Source: DASUXY01 sp035301985 (lineage in GTDB: Bacteria > Bacillota > Bacilli > Bacillales > Amphibacillaceae). From it: a DNA stretch of 64,000 nucleotides. The notes under the pieces are model-generated. The model had not been told where the DNA came from. It did no database searches and worked only from the letters and a program-made list of their open reading frames with translations. Below are positions 9,578-18,620 of this stretch, one piece after another (positions within the stretch are counted from its first letter, which is position 1; the number at the start of each line of letters is the position of its first letter). The translations under genes were made by a program, and so were the position numbers. The stretch lies in NCBI GenBank assembly GCA_035301985.1, contig DATGTE010000028.1, positions 151,191 through 215,190 of the forward strand, in the 5' to 3' direction.

Positions 9578-9832
9578 TTTTTAGAAACTCCTTTATATGA
9601 ATGCTACTTTACGATATGCAAACCCTTTGAAAAATTCAACTTGTCCGTCACATGCACCTTTACACGAGGCAAAAGAAAATGAGCTTTAAATGATGAGAAT
9701 CAAAAAAGATGAAAACATACAACTTTCAAACGATATGATGAAATGATTCCAAAATGTAACATCATTATAATGTGATTACCTCCATAAACTATAAGCGCAC
9801 CTCAATTTGACAACAAAGGAGGTCCTATGTTC

Positions 9833-10243
9833 ATGGATGACAATAATCGCAATCGCAACAACCGACTTGAAAATACTGATGTTTCAAGTGAAAATCAACA
9901 AGGAGTCCAAACAAATATAAATTCGCCTCGGACCCTCGCGAGTTACAATAACCGAGATGAGGAGACGGCTAGAGAATTAACTACGGATGCTAACGATGGT
10001 ACACGAAACGTTACGAATGATGATAATGATACGGATATGTTTACCGGCAGTGCTGTTGGTTGGTCCGCCCTCGTTTTATCCATCATTTCTTTCTTTTGGT
10101 TACCGATTATTTTTGCTGGAGCGGGAATCGTTGTAGGGTTTATTGCGCGAAATCGTGGTGCAGAAACATTAGGAAACATTGCTATAGGAGCAGGAGTCGT
10201 CTCACTCATTTTGACTTTGTTCGTCGCTCCATTTATGTTTTAG
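9833..10243 (+). CDS. Small membrane protein, YqfX-like
   Basis: About 136 residues: an N-terminal hydrophilic half very rich in N, D, E and T (roughly 1-70), then a compact hydrophobic region with two or three membrane segments of the DUF4190 type (ALVLSIISFFWLPIIFAGAG, then GFIARNRG, then a final hydrophobic helix). An earlier ATG at 9827 is only three bases from AAAGGAGGT, whereas ATG 9833 is nine bases away, so I prefer 9833. Resembles Bacillus YqfX by position and layout. No enzymatic motif; probably a membrane-associated protein of unknown role. Confidence 0.75.
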   Translation: MDDNNRNRNNRLENTDVSSENQQGVQTNINSPRTLASYNNRDEETARELTTDANDGTRNVTNDDNDTDMFTGSAVGWSALVLSIISFFWLPIIFAGAGIVVGFIARNRGAETLGNIAIGAGVVSLILTLFVAPFMF

Positions 10244-10245
10244 GC

Positions 10246-10274
10246 AAAAAGAGGCTGATTCCAGCCTCTTTTTT
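10246..10274 (+). terminator. Terminator after the YqfX-like gene
   Basis: AAAAAGAGGCTG (10246-10257) pairs perfectly with CAGCCTCTTTTT (10262-10273) around an ATTC tetraloop and ends in a U-tract. With an A-run on the other side it may also work in the opposite direction. Confidence 0.9.
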
Positions 10275-10370
10275 AATGACTGCAGTTTTTAAGTTAAGGC
10301 ACGTCACCATTTTATTAATTGTATCTCGGAAGAGCCTGTGATAAAGAAGAAAGTAATCTTTCGCATATTT

Positions 10371-10688
10371 TTAATATAATGGAAAGTAATAAAAATTGCC
10401 CGTTTGTAGTTGATACGGATTGGTTGTCGGGTTTAAAGCTTTAAAATCAGTCATCACTTTCTCGATAGAACTTTCTTGTATTTGACCATTTACTTCCTCA
10501 ACAATAGATAAGACTGTATCGCCAGGCTGCACTTTTACTTTTATAATTGTAAAATCGGTTGAATATTCATCCAGCGTTCCATACTTGTTTGGATCTTCGC
10601 TAGGAATTTCTGATGATAAGTCTTTATAAATACTCATTACTAGCAGAATGAAGCATAAGTATAAACAGGTTTTTTTTATGAAATCCAT
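10371..10688 (-). CDS. Small LysM-domain protein, YqfZ-like
   Basis: 105 residues: an N-terminal hydrophobic signal or anchor (about 5-21), a short linker, and one LysM domain (KVQPGDTVLSIVEEVNG ... DFKALNPTTNPYQLQTGNFYYFP). LysM domains bind peptidoglycan, so an external wall-associated location is likely. The open frame extends further upstream without a stop, but that extension runs opposite the start of the NfeD gene; the start at 10688 is chosen because AAGGGGT precedes it and a signal sequence follows immediately. Similar in size and position to Bacillus YqfZ. Divergent from the NfeD gene. Confidence 0.75.
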   Translation of the reverse strand: MDFIKKTCLYLCFILLVMSIYKDLSSEIPSEDPNKYGTLDEYSTDFTIIKVKVQPGDTVLSIVEEVNGQIQESSIEKVMTDFKALNPTTNPYQLQTGNFYYFPLY

Positions 10689-10764
10689 TGAAAAACCCCT
10701 TATAATGAAACAATTGATCAAATCACTCGTATGAATATATACAGATAATAGGAGGGGAAGTAAA

Positions 10765-11403
10765 TTGGATATTTTTGCATATGATTGGATTGGTTTTGTT
10801 ATTACAGGGTTTGCGACATTGTTCTTATTCGGTGAAATCCTTGTTAATATGCGAGGGCTTTTTGGGCTGTTAGGAATCGGTTTTATAACGATATACTTTT
10901 CTGTATATTTAGAGACAAATTCCCTTATCATGATGCTTATTATATATTTTATTGGTTTATTACTTATCATTATTGACGGAAAACTACTTAATGATGGAAC
11001 ACTAGCTACTCTGGGAATTGCGAGTATGTTAACAGCAGTGGCTTTACCTGCTCCAAGTCTCAAGGCTGGAATATATGGAATTCTTGGTGTCATTGTTGGT
11101 GGAAGTGCATCATTATTATTTTTAAAAGTGTTTAAACGTCGGGATATGTGGACTAAAATAACTTTAACAGATCAGTTGACAACAGAAGCTGGTTATAGTT
11201 CGATGAATGAGGAATATGCTTCACTAATTGATGAGGAAGGAATTACGTTAAATGATTTTCGCCCTGTTGGAACGGTACGGATTAAGGGTCAGGAATATAG
11301 TGCGATATCGAACGGTCAATGGATTCCAAAAGATAGTAAAGTTCGTGTAGTAGAAGTCGATGGAACGAAAATCCAAGTAGAAAAGGTAAATGGTGATAAA
11401 TAG
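10765..11403 (+). CDS. NfeD-family membrane protein
   Basis: 212 residues, starting at TTG 10765 behind GGAGGGGAAG. The first about 120 residues are four or so hydrophobic helices (including MLIIYFIGLLLIIIDGKLL), followed by a soluble C-terminal OB-like domain with the family pattern VGTVRIKGQEYSAISNGQWIPKDSKVRVVEVDG. NfeD proteins are usually partners of stomatin/flotillin or SPFH proteins or of ClpP-class membrane proteases; no such partner lies next to it, so the membrane-microdomain role is inferred only from the family. Confidence 0.82.
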   Translation: MDIFAYDWIGFVITGFATLFLFGEILVNMRGLFGLLGIGFITIYFSVYLETNSLIMMLIIYFIGLLLIIIDGKLLNDGTLATLGIASMLTAVALPAPSLKAGIYGILGVIVGGSASLLFLKVFKRRDMWTKITLTDQLTTEAGYSSMNEEYASLIDEEGITLNDFRPVGTVRIKGQEYSAISNGQWIPKDSKVRVVEVDGTKIQVEKVNGDK

Positions 11404-11659
11404 TGCACAATCAAAACAATCGGGTGGGTTAAAGGGTAATGCGTTTTAATGCGTTTTGCTTATAAGGATGATTGATTTTTGAAGTTTAAAGATGATATGG
11501 ATGGAAGATGTTCCATGAACGATACAGTTGGTTATACTTGGAATGTTAATTTAATGTAAATAATTTAATAATACCTTTACAAAGTAATTTTATTTTACAA
11601 TAATGGTAAGGGGAAATGACATTATTCTACATTTACAACCATGAAGGGATGGAGCATTA

Positions 11660-13285
11660 TTGGACATCGATATACAAACCCTCCTGTTCGAGTTCATCGG
11701 AGGATTAGGAATTTTTCTTCTCGGGATTAAGTATATGGGTGAAGGGCTGCAAAAATCGGCTGGTGACCGTTTGCGGAACATTCTCGATACCTTTACAAGT
11801 AATCCTTTATTAGGAGTTCTTGCCGGAATTATCGTAACGGTCTTAATTCAAAGTAGTTCTGGAACGACCGTTCTGACAGTTGGACTTGTAAATGCCGGAT
11901 TTATGACGTTAAAACAAGCAATCGGCGTTATTATGGGTGCGAATATTGGAACGACGGTAACAGCCTTTATCATCGGGATTGATATCGGTGAGTATGCATT
12001 ACCGATTCTTGCTGTAGGTAGTTTTTTGATCTTCTTCTTTAAGCATGAAAAAGTAACTGCTTTAGGACAGGCAGTTTTTGGCTTCGGCGCACTGTTTTTT
12101 GGATTGGAATTAATGAGCAGTGGAATGTCACCTTTACGGGAATTAGAAACATTTCACGACTTGACATTAAAAATGAGTGACAGTCCTGTATTAGGCGTTG
12201 TAATCGGTACGATTTTTACCCTTATCGTTCAAAGTTCCAGTGCAACGATCGGAATTCTTCAAGGTTTATACGCAGAAGGAGCGATTGCTCTCGATGCAGC
12301 ATTACCTGTTTTATTCGGTGATAACCTTGGTACGACGATTACAGCCATCTTAGCCTCTCTTGGTGCATCTGTAGCTGCCAAACGAGCGGCTTTTACACAC
12401 GTCATTTTCAACCTGATTGGTGCAACATTATTCTTAGCTATATTAGGTATTTTCACACAATTCATTTACTTTTTACAAGGGCAATTCCATTTAAATCCAG
12501 AAATGACAATCGCTTTTGCTCACGGAAGTTTTAATATCGCAAATACAATCATTCAACTTCCATTTATTGCGGGATTAGCATGGTTCGTGACAAAATTGAT
12601 CCCAGGAGAAGATATTCTCGTAGAATATAATCCAAAGCACTTGGATCCGATTTTTATCCAAAAATCGTCAACTGTTGCGTTAGACCAAGCAAAAGCTGAA
12701 ATCGTTCGTATGGGAGAATATGCATATAGAGGATTGGAAGAAACAAACCTTTATTTAACAACGCATCAGCAGAAGCACGCAGAAATGGCTGTGCAGTTGG
12801 AAGGTGCTATTAATAATTTAGATCGGTGCATTACGAATTACTTGATAGAGATCTCTGGTGGATCGATGTCAGAATATGAAAGTGCAAAACATACTGCTTT
12901 AATGGATGCTGTCCGTGATATTGAGCGAATTGGCGATCATTTTGAAAATATTGTTGAGCTGATTGATTATAAAATATCAAACAAAGTAGAGATTACAGAA
13001 CAAGCACAAGAAGATGTCAATAATATGTTCGATTTAACGATATTGACAGTAAAACAATCTATTCATGCATTGGACCGTATGGATCGGGAAGAAGCACTTG
13101 CTGTCATTCAAAAAGAGGATAAAATTGATAAAATGGAACGCGTCTATCGTAAGAAACATATCATTCGTGTAAACGAAGGAGCGTGTGATGCTTCCGCGGG
13201 TATTGTTTTTGTGGATATTATTAGTAATTTAGAGCGAATTGGGGATCACGCAGTGAACATCGCTGAAGAAGTATTAGGTGATTGA
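11660..13285 (+). CDS. Na+/phosphate cotransporter with C-terminal PhoU-like domain
   Basis: 541 residues. The N-terminal two thirds hold the inverted Na/Pi repeats with the paired QSSS signatures (VLIQSSSGTTV near residue 70 and LIVQSSSATIG near 185) and about eight membrane helices; residues about 330-541 are a helical PhoU-like domain with two IERIGDH/LERIGDH elements. Imports inorganic phosphate with sodium. Start is TTG 11660 after AAGGGATGGAG. The pst operon that follows pbpA in Bacillus subtilis is missing here, so this carrier may be an important phosphate route (inference). Confidence 0.9.
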   Translation: MDIDIQTLLFEFIGGLGIFLLGIKYMGEGLQKSAGDRLRNILDTFTSNPLLGVLAGIIVTVLIQSSSGTTVLTVGLVNAGFMTLKQAIGVIMGANIGTTVTAFIIGIDIGEYALPILAVGSFLIFFFKHEKVTALGQAVFGFGALFFGLELMSSGMSPLRELETFHDLTLKMSDSPVLGVVIGTIFTLIVQSSSATIGILQGLYAEGAIALDAALPVLFGDNLGTTITAILASLGASVAAKRAAFTHVIFNLIGATLFLAILGIFTQFIYFLQGQFHLNPEMTIAFAHGSFNIANTIIQLPFIAGLAWFVTKLIPGEDILVEYNPKHLDPIFIQKSSTVALDQAKAEIVRMGEYAYRGLEETNLYLTTHQQKHAEMAVQLEGAINNLDRCITNYLIEISGGSMSEYESAKHTALMDAVRDIERIGDHFENIVELIDYKISNKVEITEQAQEDVNNMFDLTILTVKQSIHALDRMDREEALAVIQKEDKIDKMERVYRKKHIIRVNEGACDASAGIVFVDIISNLERIGDHAVNIAEEVLGD

Positions 13286-13350
13286 CACTTCCAAGTGCCA
13301 TCTAAGAATCCCCTTTTTTGGCACATTATGGAATAAAAAGAATAATTGTC

Positions 13351-13379
13351 TTGACTTAGATATAAAATAACTGTATAAT
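13351..13379 (+). promoter_or_regulatory. Sigma-A promoter P1 of the tRNA cluster
   Basis: TTGACT (13351-13356), a 17-base spacer and a perfect TATAAT (13374-13379), about 190 bases before the first tRNA. Confidence 0.75.
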
Positions 13380-13440
13380 TATTAATGTTATTCGATTTTA
13401 TGTGCATAAGTCATCATGATAAAGAAATTCATAAGATCTA

Positions 13441-13469
13441 TTGACACTATACATAAAATATGTTATATT
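13441..13469 (+). promoter_or_regulatory. Sigma-A promoter P2 of the tRNA cluster
   Basis: A perfect TTGACA (13441-13446), a 17-base spacer and TATATT (13464-13469), about 100 bases before tRNA-Asn. Together with P1 it forms a tandem stable-RNA promoter pair. Confidence 0.8.
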
Positions 13470-13567
13470 AAAATTTGTCGCTAACAATTCGACAAATTAT
13501 TTAAATAAAATATCAAAAATTGTTTTTCATGTTTTGTTTGTAAAGTTATTAAACAAGACTAGGTTAT

Positions 13568-13639
13568 TCCACAGTAGCTCAGTGGTAGAGCAATCGGCTG
13601 TTAACCGATCAGTCGCAGGTTCGAATCCTGCCTGTGGAG
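13568..13639 (+). tRNA. tRNA-Asn (GUU)
   Basis: Full cloverleaf with acceptor stem TCCACAG/CTGTGGA, anticodon loop CTGTTAA (anticodon GTT) and T-arm GGTTCGAATCC. G at the discriminator position; the CCA end is not encoded. Confidence 0.96.
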
Positions 13640-13646
13640 TACAAAT

Positions 13647-13720
13647 GGCGGCGTAGCTCAGCTGGCGAGAGCGTACGGTTCATACCCGTGAGGTCGTGGG
13701 TTCGATCCCCTCCGCCGCTA
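13647..13720 (+). tRNA. Elongator tRNA-Met (CAU)
   Basis: Acceptor stem GGCGGCG/CGCCGCT with A73, anticodon loop TTCATAC (CAT), T-arm GGTTCGATCCC. The sequence closely follows the Bacillus elongator tRNA-Met rather than the initiator, which begins CGCGG. CCA is not encoded. Confidence 0.92.
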
Positions 13721-13749
13721 CTTTTTAAATCATTTTTCACCGTATATTT

Positions 13750-13826
13750 GGCGGTCGTGGCGAAGCGGTTAACGCACCGGATTGTGGCTCCGGCATACGT
13801 GGGTTCGATCCCCACCGGTCGCCCCA
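13750..13826 (+). tRNA. tRNA-His (GUG)
   Basis: Cloverleaf with the extra 5' G paired to C73, as required for histidine identity, anticodon loop ATTGTGG (GTG) and encoded CCA at 13824-13826. Confidence 0.96.
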
Positions 13827-13842
13827 TGATTATATAATATAA

Positions 13843-13919
13843 GGACCCTTAGCTCAGTTGGTCAGAGCGATCGGCTCATAACCGATTGGTCGCAGGTTCG
13901 AATCCTGCAGGGTCCACCA
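13843..13919 (+). tRNA. tRNA-Ile2 (CAU, probably lysidine-modified)
   Basis: Acceptor GGACCCT/AGGGTCC with A73 and encoded CCA. The anticodon is CAT in loop CTCATAA. The body resembles Bacillus minor tRNA-Ile, whose C34 is converted to lysidine by TilS to read AUA, and differs from the elongator Met tRNA two genes upstream. The alternative is a second tRNA-Met. Confidence 0.8.
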
Positions 13920-13924
13920 TTCGT

Positions 13925-14017
13925 GGAGGAATACCCAAGTCTGGCTGAAGGGGTCGGTCTTGAAAACCGAAAGGGGTGTCAAAGCCCGCGGGGGTTCGAA
14001 TCCCTCTTCCTCCTCCA
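13925..14017 (+). tRNA. tRNA-Ser (UGA)
   Basis: Type II tRNA with a long variable arm, acceptor GGAGGAA/TTCCTCC, anticodon TGA in loop CTTGAAA and encoded CCA at 14015-14017. The discriminator base is T, whereas I recall G in the Bacillus subtilis counterpart. Confidence 0.95.
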
Positions 14018-14065
14018 TTTAGATCATCATACATATTCAATCCAACTCATTACGTTCATTACTAG

Positions 14066-14138
14066 GGCTCGGTAGCTCAGTCGGTAGAGCAAAGGTCTGA
14101 AAAACCTTGTGTCGGCGGTTCGATTCCGCCCCGAGCCA
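14066..14138 (+). tRNA. tRNA-Phe (GAA)
   Basis: Acceptor GGCTCGG/CCGAGCC with A73, anticodon loop CTGAAAA (GAA), T-arm GGTTCGATTCC. CCA is not encoded. Last gene of the cluster. Confidence 0.96.
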
Positions 14139-14145
14139 TCCCAAT

Positions 14146-14185
14146 GTACAAAGACGAATCGATGCGAAGTCTTTGTACTTTTTTG
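14146..14185 (+). terminator. Terminator of the tRNA cluster
   Basis: GTACAAAGAC (14146-14155) pairs with GTCTTTGTAC (14169-14178), followed by a run of six T, 7 bases after tRNA-Phe. Confidence 0.92.
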
Positions 14186-14365
14186 TGCCTATCTATTAAG
14201 GATGACTTTAAAATGATTCGAATGAATGGCCTCATAAGATTTTACGCCGATTATAGTGTAAACTCGATGCATAACGGTTGCAAGAAGAAATAACCTTTGA
14301 TAATCTTGGTAACAAAGGGTAGAATTTCTATCCTTTGACAATATCACTAGAGGAGGAGTTTATGA

Positions 14366-14977
14366 ATGGCTAAATTTGAATTACCTGAACTACCATACGC
14401 TTACGATGCTTTAGAACCGACAATTGATAAAGAAACGATGAATATTCACCATACAAAGCATCATAACACCTATGTTACAAACTTAAATGGTGCATTGGAA
14501 GGTCAAGCAGAGCTACAAAACAAATCTTTAGTAGACTTGATTTCCGATTTGGATGCAGTTCCTGAAAACATTCGTACAGCTGTGCGAAACAATGGTGGTG
14601 GACATGCCAACCACAGTCTTTTCTGGAAAGTGTTATCACCAAACGGTGGAGGAGAACCAACTGGCGAATTAGCTGATAAAATCAATGGTACATTCGGAAG
14701 CTTCGACAAATTCAAAGAAGAATTTGAAACAGCTGCCAAAACTCGTTTTGGTTCTGGATGGGCTTGGTTAGTTCTAAACAATGGTGAGCTTGAAGTAATG
14801 AGTACACCAAACCAAGATTCACCATTAATGGAAGGTAAAACTCCTTTATTAGGTATTGATGTATGGGAGCATGCTTACTACTTAAAATATCAAAATAGAC
14901 GCCCAGAATACATTTCAGCTTTCTGGAATGTTGTTAATTGGGATGAAGTAGCAAAAAACTATAACGAAGCAAAATAA
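14366..14977 (+). CDS. sodA: Superoxide dismutase (Mn type)
   Basis: 203 residues, standard for bacterial Mn/Fe superoxide dismutase, which converts superoxide into oxygen and hydrogen peroxide in the cytoplasm. N-terminal helical-hairpin histidines are visible in MNIHHTKHHNTYV, the second ligand in HANHSLFWK, and the C-terminal ligands in DVWEHAYYLKYQNRR. The pattern GGGHANHS and the Bacillus context favour manganese. AGAGGAGGAG precedes ATG 14366. It has its own terminator, so it is probably monocistronic. Confidence 0.96.
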   Translation: MAKFELPELPYAYDALEPTIDKETMNIHHTKHHNTYVTNLNGALEGQAELQNKSLVDLISDLDAVPENIRTAVRNNGGGHANHSLFWKVLSPNGGGEPTGELADKINGTFGSFDKFKEEFETAAKTRFGSGWAWLVLNNGELEVMSTPNQDSPLMEGKTPLLGIDVWEHAYYLKYQNRRPEYISAFWNVVNWDEVAKNYNEAK

Positions 14978-14994
14978 ATTGTGTTTGGTCATTA

Positions 14995-15027
14995 AAAACA
15001 CGGGGAATCACTCCCCGTGTTTTTTTG
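14995..15027 (+). terminator. Terminator after sodA
   Basis: AAAACACGGGGA (14995-15006) pairs perfectly with TCCCCGTGTTTT (15012-15023), loop AATCAC-like, ending in a T-run. A strong intrinsic terminator. Confidence 0.93.
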
Positions 15028-15112
15028 ATTGCTAAAATTTTTATATGAAGCTTTTGCATATCTATATATGAACTGCTCACACTAATAAGTAATGACAAAG
15101 GAGCGGTTTGAA

Positions 15113-16381
15113 ATGCAAAAAATACAGTCGATGATCGGTAAAGCTGAAATCAATCGCGACCTCGTCCTTTTGTTAGTCATCGGGGGATTGTATTCCCTAG
15201 GAATCTTTATGTCCAATACGTTTGTAAATGTTTATTTATGGAAACAGGCTGGCGACTACACAACGATCGCTATGTACAATTTAGCGATTTTTTTATTTCA
15301 ACCTTTGGCTTTTATCGTAGCTGGAAAAATGGCGAAAAAAGTAGACCGGATTATTGTTCTGCGCCTAGGAGTGATCTTTTTATCACTTTTTTTCTTAAGT
15401 GTACTATTAATCGGAGAAAATTCTGCGTCATATCATTTCATTCTCGGGAGTGTGTTAGGGGTTGGATATGGCTTTTATTGGCTAGCTTTTAACGTGTTGA
15501 CGTTTGAAATTACCGAACCGGAAACGAGGGATTTCTTTAATGGGTTCTTAGGGATTTTACAGTCACTCGGTGGAATGATCGGCCCTGTATCGAGTGGCTT
15601 TCTGATTGCAAAACTGCCGGTCAACATTGGATATACAGTCATTTTTGCAACCTCTTTTGTCTTATTTATTTGTGCAGTAACATTGAGCTTTTTCCTAAAC
15701 AGACGTCAGGCGGAAGGACATTTTTATGTTAAACAGGTCGTACGTCAATGGAAACATAATCCTCACTGGCGAAAAATTTTAAATGCTCATGTTTTCCAAG
15801 GATTGCGCGAAGGAATTTTCATGTTTGTCATTACGATTTGGGTGTTTTTAGTGACAAAAAGTGAATTTTTACTCGGGATTTTTAATCTGTACTTTTATGG
15901 AATTTCCTTTGTTTTTTACTTTTTAGCGACGAAGTTTATTCCACCGTCGAAACGGAAAAAGGCGGTACTAATTGGAAGCATACTTTTATATGGATCATTG
16001 TTTATCATTTTATTCCGGATGAATTATCTTTCATTAATCATCTATGCAATGATGATCGGCATGGCGTACCCGATGATTAACGTGCCGTATGGTTCGCTGA
16101 CATATGATGTGATCGGTAAAGCGTGGAAAGCAAAAGAATTAAGAGTAGAATATATCGTAGTCCGTGAAGTGTTTGTAAATGGAGGTCGAATCGTAAGCAT
16201 CGTCGCTTTTTTGTTTACAATAATGATCTCGAATCCTGAAAAATCGATCCCTGTTCTATTGATTATTTTCGGAGCAAGTCATCTGTTTGTATATATATGT
16301 ATTAGAGATATTCACCTCACGAATCTTTCAAATAAGGATGTAATCGTTAAAGATCAAGTGTCCAATGAAAAAAATCGGTAA
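15113..16381 (+). CDS. yqgE: MFS transporter, YqgE-like
   Basis: 422 residues with about twelve membrane helices in two halves; an MFS-type fold. A conserved-looking loop (FLNRRQAEGHFYVKQVVRQW) separates the two halves. An upstream ATG (15092) is in frame, but AAAGGAG lies inside that extension eight bases before ATG 15113, so 15113 is the likelier start. The substrate is unknown. Its place between sodA and pbpA matches yqgE of Bacillus subtilis, which supports the symbol. Confidence 0.82.
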   Translation: MQKIQSMIGKAEINRDLVLLLVIGGLYSLGIFMSNTFVNVYLWKQAGDYTTIAMYNLAIFLFQPLAFIVAGKMAKKVDRIIVLRLGVIFLSLFFLSVLLIGENSASYHFILGSVLGVGYGFYWLAFNVLTFEITEPETRDFFNGFLGILQSLGGMIGPVSSGFLIAKLPVNIGYTVIFATSFVLFICAVTLSFFLNRRQAEGHFYVKQVVRQWKHNPHWRKILNAHVFQGLREGIFMFVITIWVFLVTKSEFLLGIFNLYFYGISFVFYFLATKFIPPSKRKKAVLIGSILLYGSLFIILFRMNYLSLIIYAMMIGMAYPMINVPYGSLTYDVIGKAWKAKELRVEYIVVREVFVNGGRIVSIVAFLFTIMISNPEKSIPVLLIIFGASHLFVYICIRDIHLTNLSNKDVIVKDQVSNEKNR

Positions 16382-16407
16382 TTTTCATTAAAAATTGGCT
16401 GAATACA

Positions 16408-16416
16408 TGCTATAAT
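16408..16416 (+). promoter_or_regulatory. Extended -10 promoter for pbpA
   Basis: TGC followed directly by TATAAT (16411-16416) forms an extended -10 element 37 bases before the pbpA start; no good -35 at 17 bases, which extended -10 promoters can do without. Confidence 0.5.
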
Positions 16417-16453
16417 AAGGTGGTGGTATACATTTCAAAAATGGGGGAGAAAT

Positions 16454-18547
16454 ATGATAAAGAAGAAAAAGAAGAACAAAAAGGAACAATTACCTTTCCG
16501 GTTAAATATTTTATTCTTTATCGTATTTTTAATGTTCTCCGCTCTGATTTTACAGTTAGGTGTAGTGCAAATTTTGAACGGAGAAGCTTATCAAGATGAA
16601 ATCAATCGCACGATTAAGGATACGACAAAAATTCCGGTTCCACGTGGTAAAATATATGATCGTAATCATAATGTTATTGTTGATAATAAACCATTGTATT
16701 CGATTACGTATACACCTCCTAAAGGTGTTCAGGCTGAAGATCGCTTGAAGGTTGCAGAAGAGTTAGCTAAATATATTTCGATGTTTGATGAGAAAGATAA
16801 AGATCAAAAGTTAAAAACGATTACTGAACGGAATAAAAAAGAATATTGGTATTTGAAGAATGAAGAAGAAGTGAAAAGTCGTTTTACGGAGGAAGAACTG
16901 GCCGACTTGGAACCTTCTGAAGAATATAAAATGTTGTTGGATAGCATTAAAAAAGAAGAGTATGAAGATTTAACTTTGGAAGAGATGGAAGTTATTCTTA
17001 TTAAAAAAGAGTTAGACAAAGCCTATGCGCTAACACCACAAATTGTCAAAAACGAAGATGTGACACCAGAAGAATATGCGAAAGTTTCCGAGAATCTCGA
17101 TAAACTACCAGGAATTAATGCAACGACGGATTGGAATCGTGAATATCCATACGGCGATGTATTTAAAAGTCTTCTCGGTAATATCACATCACAAGAACAG
17201 GGAATTCCTGCTGAACAAGCCGATTATTATTTAACGAGGGGATATAGCAGAAATGACCGTGTTGGCAAAAGTGGATTAGAAGAGCAATATGAAGATTTGT
17301 TAAGGGGAACAAAAGAACAAATTCAGCATACAACGACTAAAAGCGGGCAAGTGATTGATTCGAAAGCGATTGTCGAGGGTGAACGCGGAAAAGATCTCGT
17401 ATTGACTATCGATATGGAATTTCAAGAGCGTGTTGACAAAATCGTCCGTGATGAATTACAAACTGTCCTAAAAAATCATCCCTATCAAAATCGCTTTTTA
17501 GAAGATGCTCTAGCAGTCGCTATTGATCCGACGACGGGTGAATTGTTGGCTGTTTCCGGACAGCATTACAATCGAGATAAAAAGAAATTTGAAAACAGTG
17601 CTTATAAAGCTCTCTATGACTCCCATCGTCCAGGTTCTACTGTAAAAGGGGCAACGGTTTTAGCAGGCTATGAATCCGGTGTGATCAAACCAGGACAAAC
17701 GTTTTTTGATACCCCGGTTAAAATAGCGGGAACCCCACCTAAAGGTTCATATACGTCATTAGGGGCGGTTAATGATATCGATGCGTTACGGAGATCATCG
17801 AACGTCTATATGTTCCATATTGCGATGCGGATGGGGGGAGAATTCAATTATCAACATAATAAATCGATTAGTTTTGATGTAAATGCCTTTCAAGACATGC
17901 GAAATTACTACAATCAGTTCGGCCTCGGCGTGAAAACGGGAATCGATTTCCCATATGAAGCTACAGGATATGTCGGTACGGAACAACGAGCAGGTAACTT
18001 GTTGGACTTTGCCATCGGACAGTATGATACGTATACAACATTACAGCTAGCCCAGTATGTAGCTACTATTGCAAATGATGGCTATCGTGTACGTCCACAT
18101 TTTTTAAAAGAAGTTCGCCATCCAAATGATTCTGAGGAAGGACTGGGACCGGTTATTCGGCGGTCAAACACCGAAGTGCTTAATCGCATCGACATGGATC
18201 AAAAGAACATAGAAAGAGTCCAGGAAGGTTTCCGTCAAGTATTCCAATCCTCTGGTGGTACGGGCGTCCAATATTTTGGAAATAAAAGCTATGAAGCTGC
18301 TGGTAAAACAGGAACAGCTGAAAATGAGATTTATGAAGATGGACGTAAATATAATACAGAAAACCTAGCTTTAGTCGGATACGCACCTGTTGATCAACCC
18401 GAAATCGCTTTTGCAGTAATCGTTCCTAATCTTGGTAAAGGTACAGGGAATGGAATCAACCATAAAATAGGTACTGGGATTTTGGATACGTATTTTGAAA
18501 TGAAAGAAGATCTTGCGGATGAAGAAAATGAGGAAACAGAAGAATAA
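16454..18547 (+). CDS. pbpA: Class B penicillin-binding protein (PBP2A/PbpA type transpeptidase)
   Basis: 697 residues: very basic N-terminus, one membrane anchor (about 18-40), a dimerisation domain beginning PVPRGKIYDRN, a long charged insertion (about 120-215), and a transpeptidase domain with SxxK (S395-T-V-K398), SxN (S448-S-N450) and KTG (K618-T-G620). It cross-links peptidoglycan at the outer membrane face; PbpA-type enzymes act in cylindrical wall elongation with RodA. GGGGGAGAAAT precedes ATG 16454. The sodA-yqgE-pbpA order is the Bacillus one. The C-terminus ends in an acidic stretch. Confidence 0.93.
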   Translation: MIKKKKKNKKEQLPFRLNILFFIVFLMFSALILQLGVVQILNGEAYQDEINRTIKDTTKIPVPRGKIYDRNHNVIVDNKPLYSITYTPPKGVQAEDRLKVAEELAKYISMFDEKDKDQKLKTITERNKKEYWYLKNEEEVKSRFTEEELADLEPSEEYKMLLDSIKKEEYEDLTLEEMEVILIKKELDKAYALTPQIVKNEDVTPEEYAKVSENLDKLPGINATTDWNREYPYGDVFKSLLGNITSQEQGIPAEQADYYLTRGYSRNDRVGKSGLEEQYEDLLRGTKEQIQHTTTKSGQVIDSKAIVEGERGKDLVLTIDMEFQERVDKIVRDELQTVLKNHPYQNRFLEDALAVAIDPTTGELLAVSGQHYNRDKKKFENSAYKALYDSHRPGSTVKGATVLAGYESGVIKPGQTFFDTPVKIAGTPPKGSYTSLGAVNDIDALRRSSNVYMFHIAMRMGGEFNYQHNKSISFDVNAFQDMRNYYNQFGLGVKTGIDFPYEATGYVGTEQRAGNLLDFAIGQYDTYTTLQLAQYVATIANDGYRVRPHFLKEVRHPNDSEEGLGPVIRRSNTEVLNRIDMDQKNIERVQEGFRQVFQSSGGTGVQYFGNKSYEAAGKTGTAENEIYEDGRKYNTENLALVGYAPVDQPEIAFAVIVPNLGKGTGNGINHKIGTGILDTYFEMKEDLADEENEETEE

Positions 18548-18620
18548 ATGTTCATATTCGTATGACTAAGCCTTGAAAAATCTGGTTTGGTACAGGATCA
18601 GTCGTGAAGTCCGTAAAAAA

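Noticed and set aside
10689..11093. In-frame upstream extension of the LysM gene on the minus strand
   Set aside because: It lies opposite the NfeD coding region and its own promoter; the downstream ATG at 10688 has a ribosome binding site and a signal sequence.
13441..13837. Open frames on both strands across the tRNA cluster
   Set aside because: They coincide with tRNA genes and their promoters.
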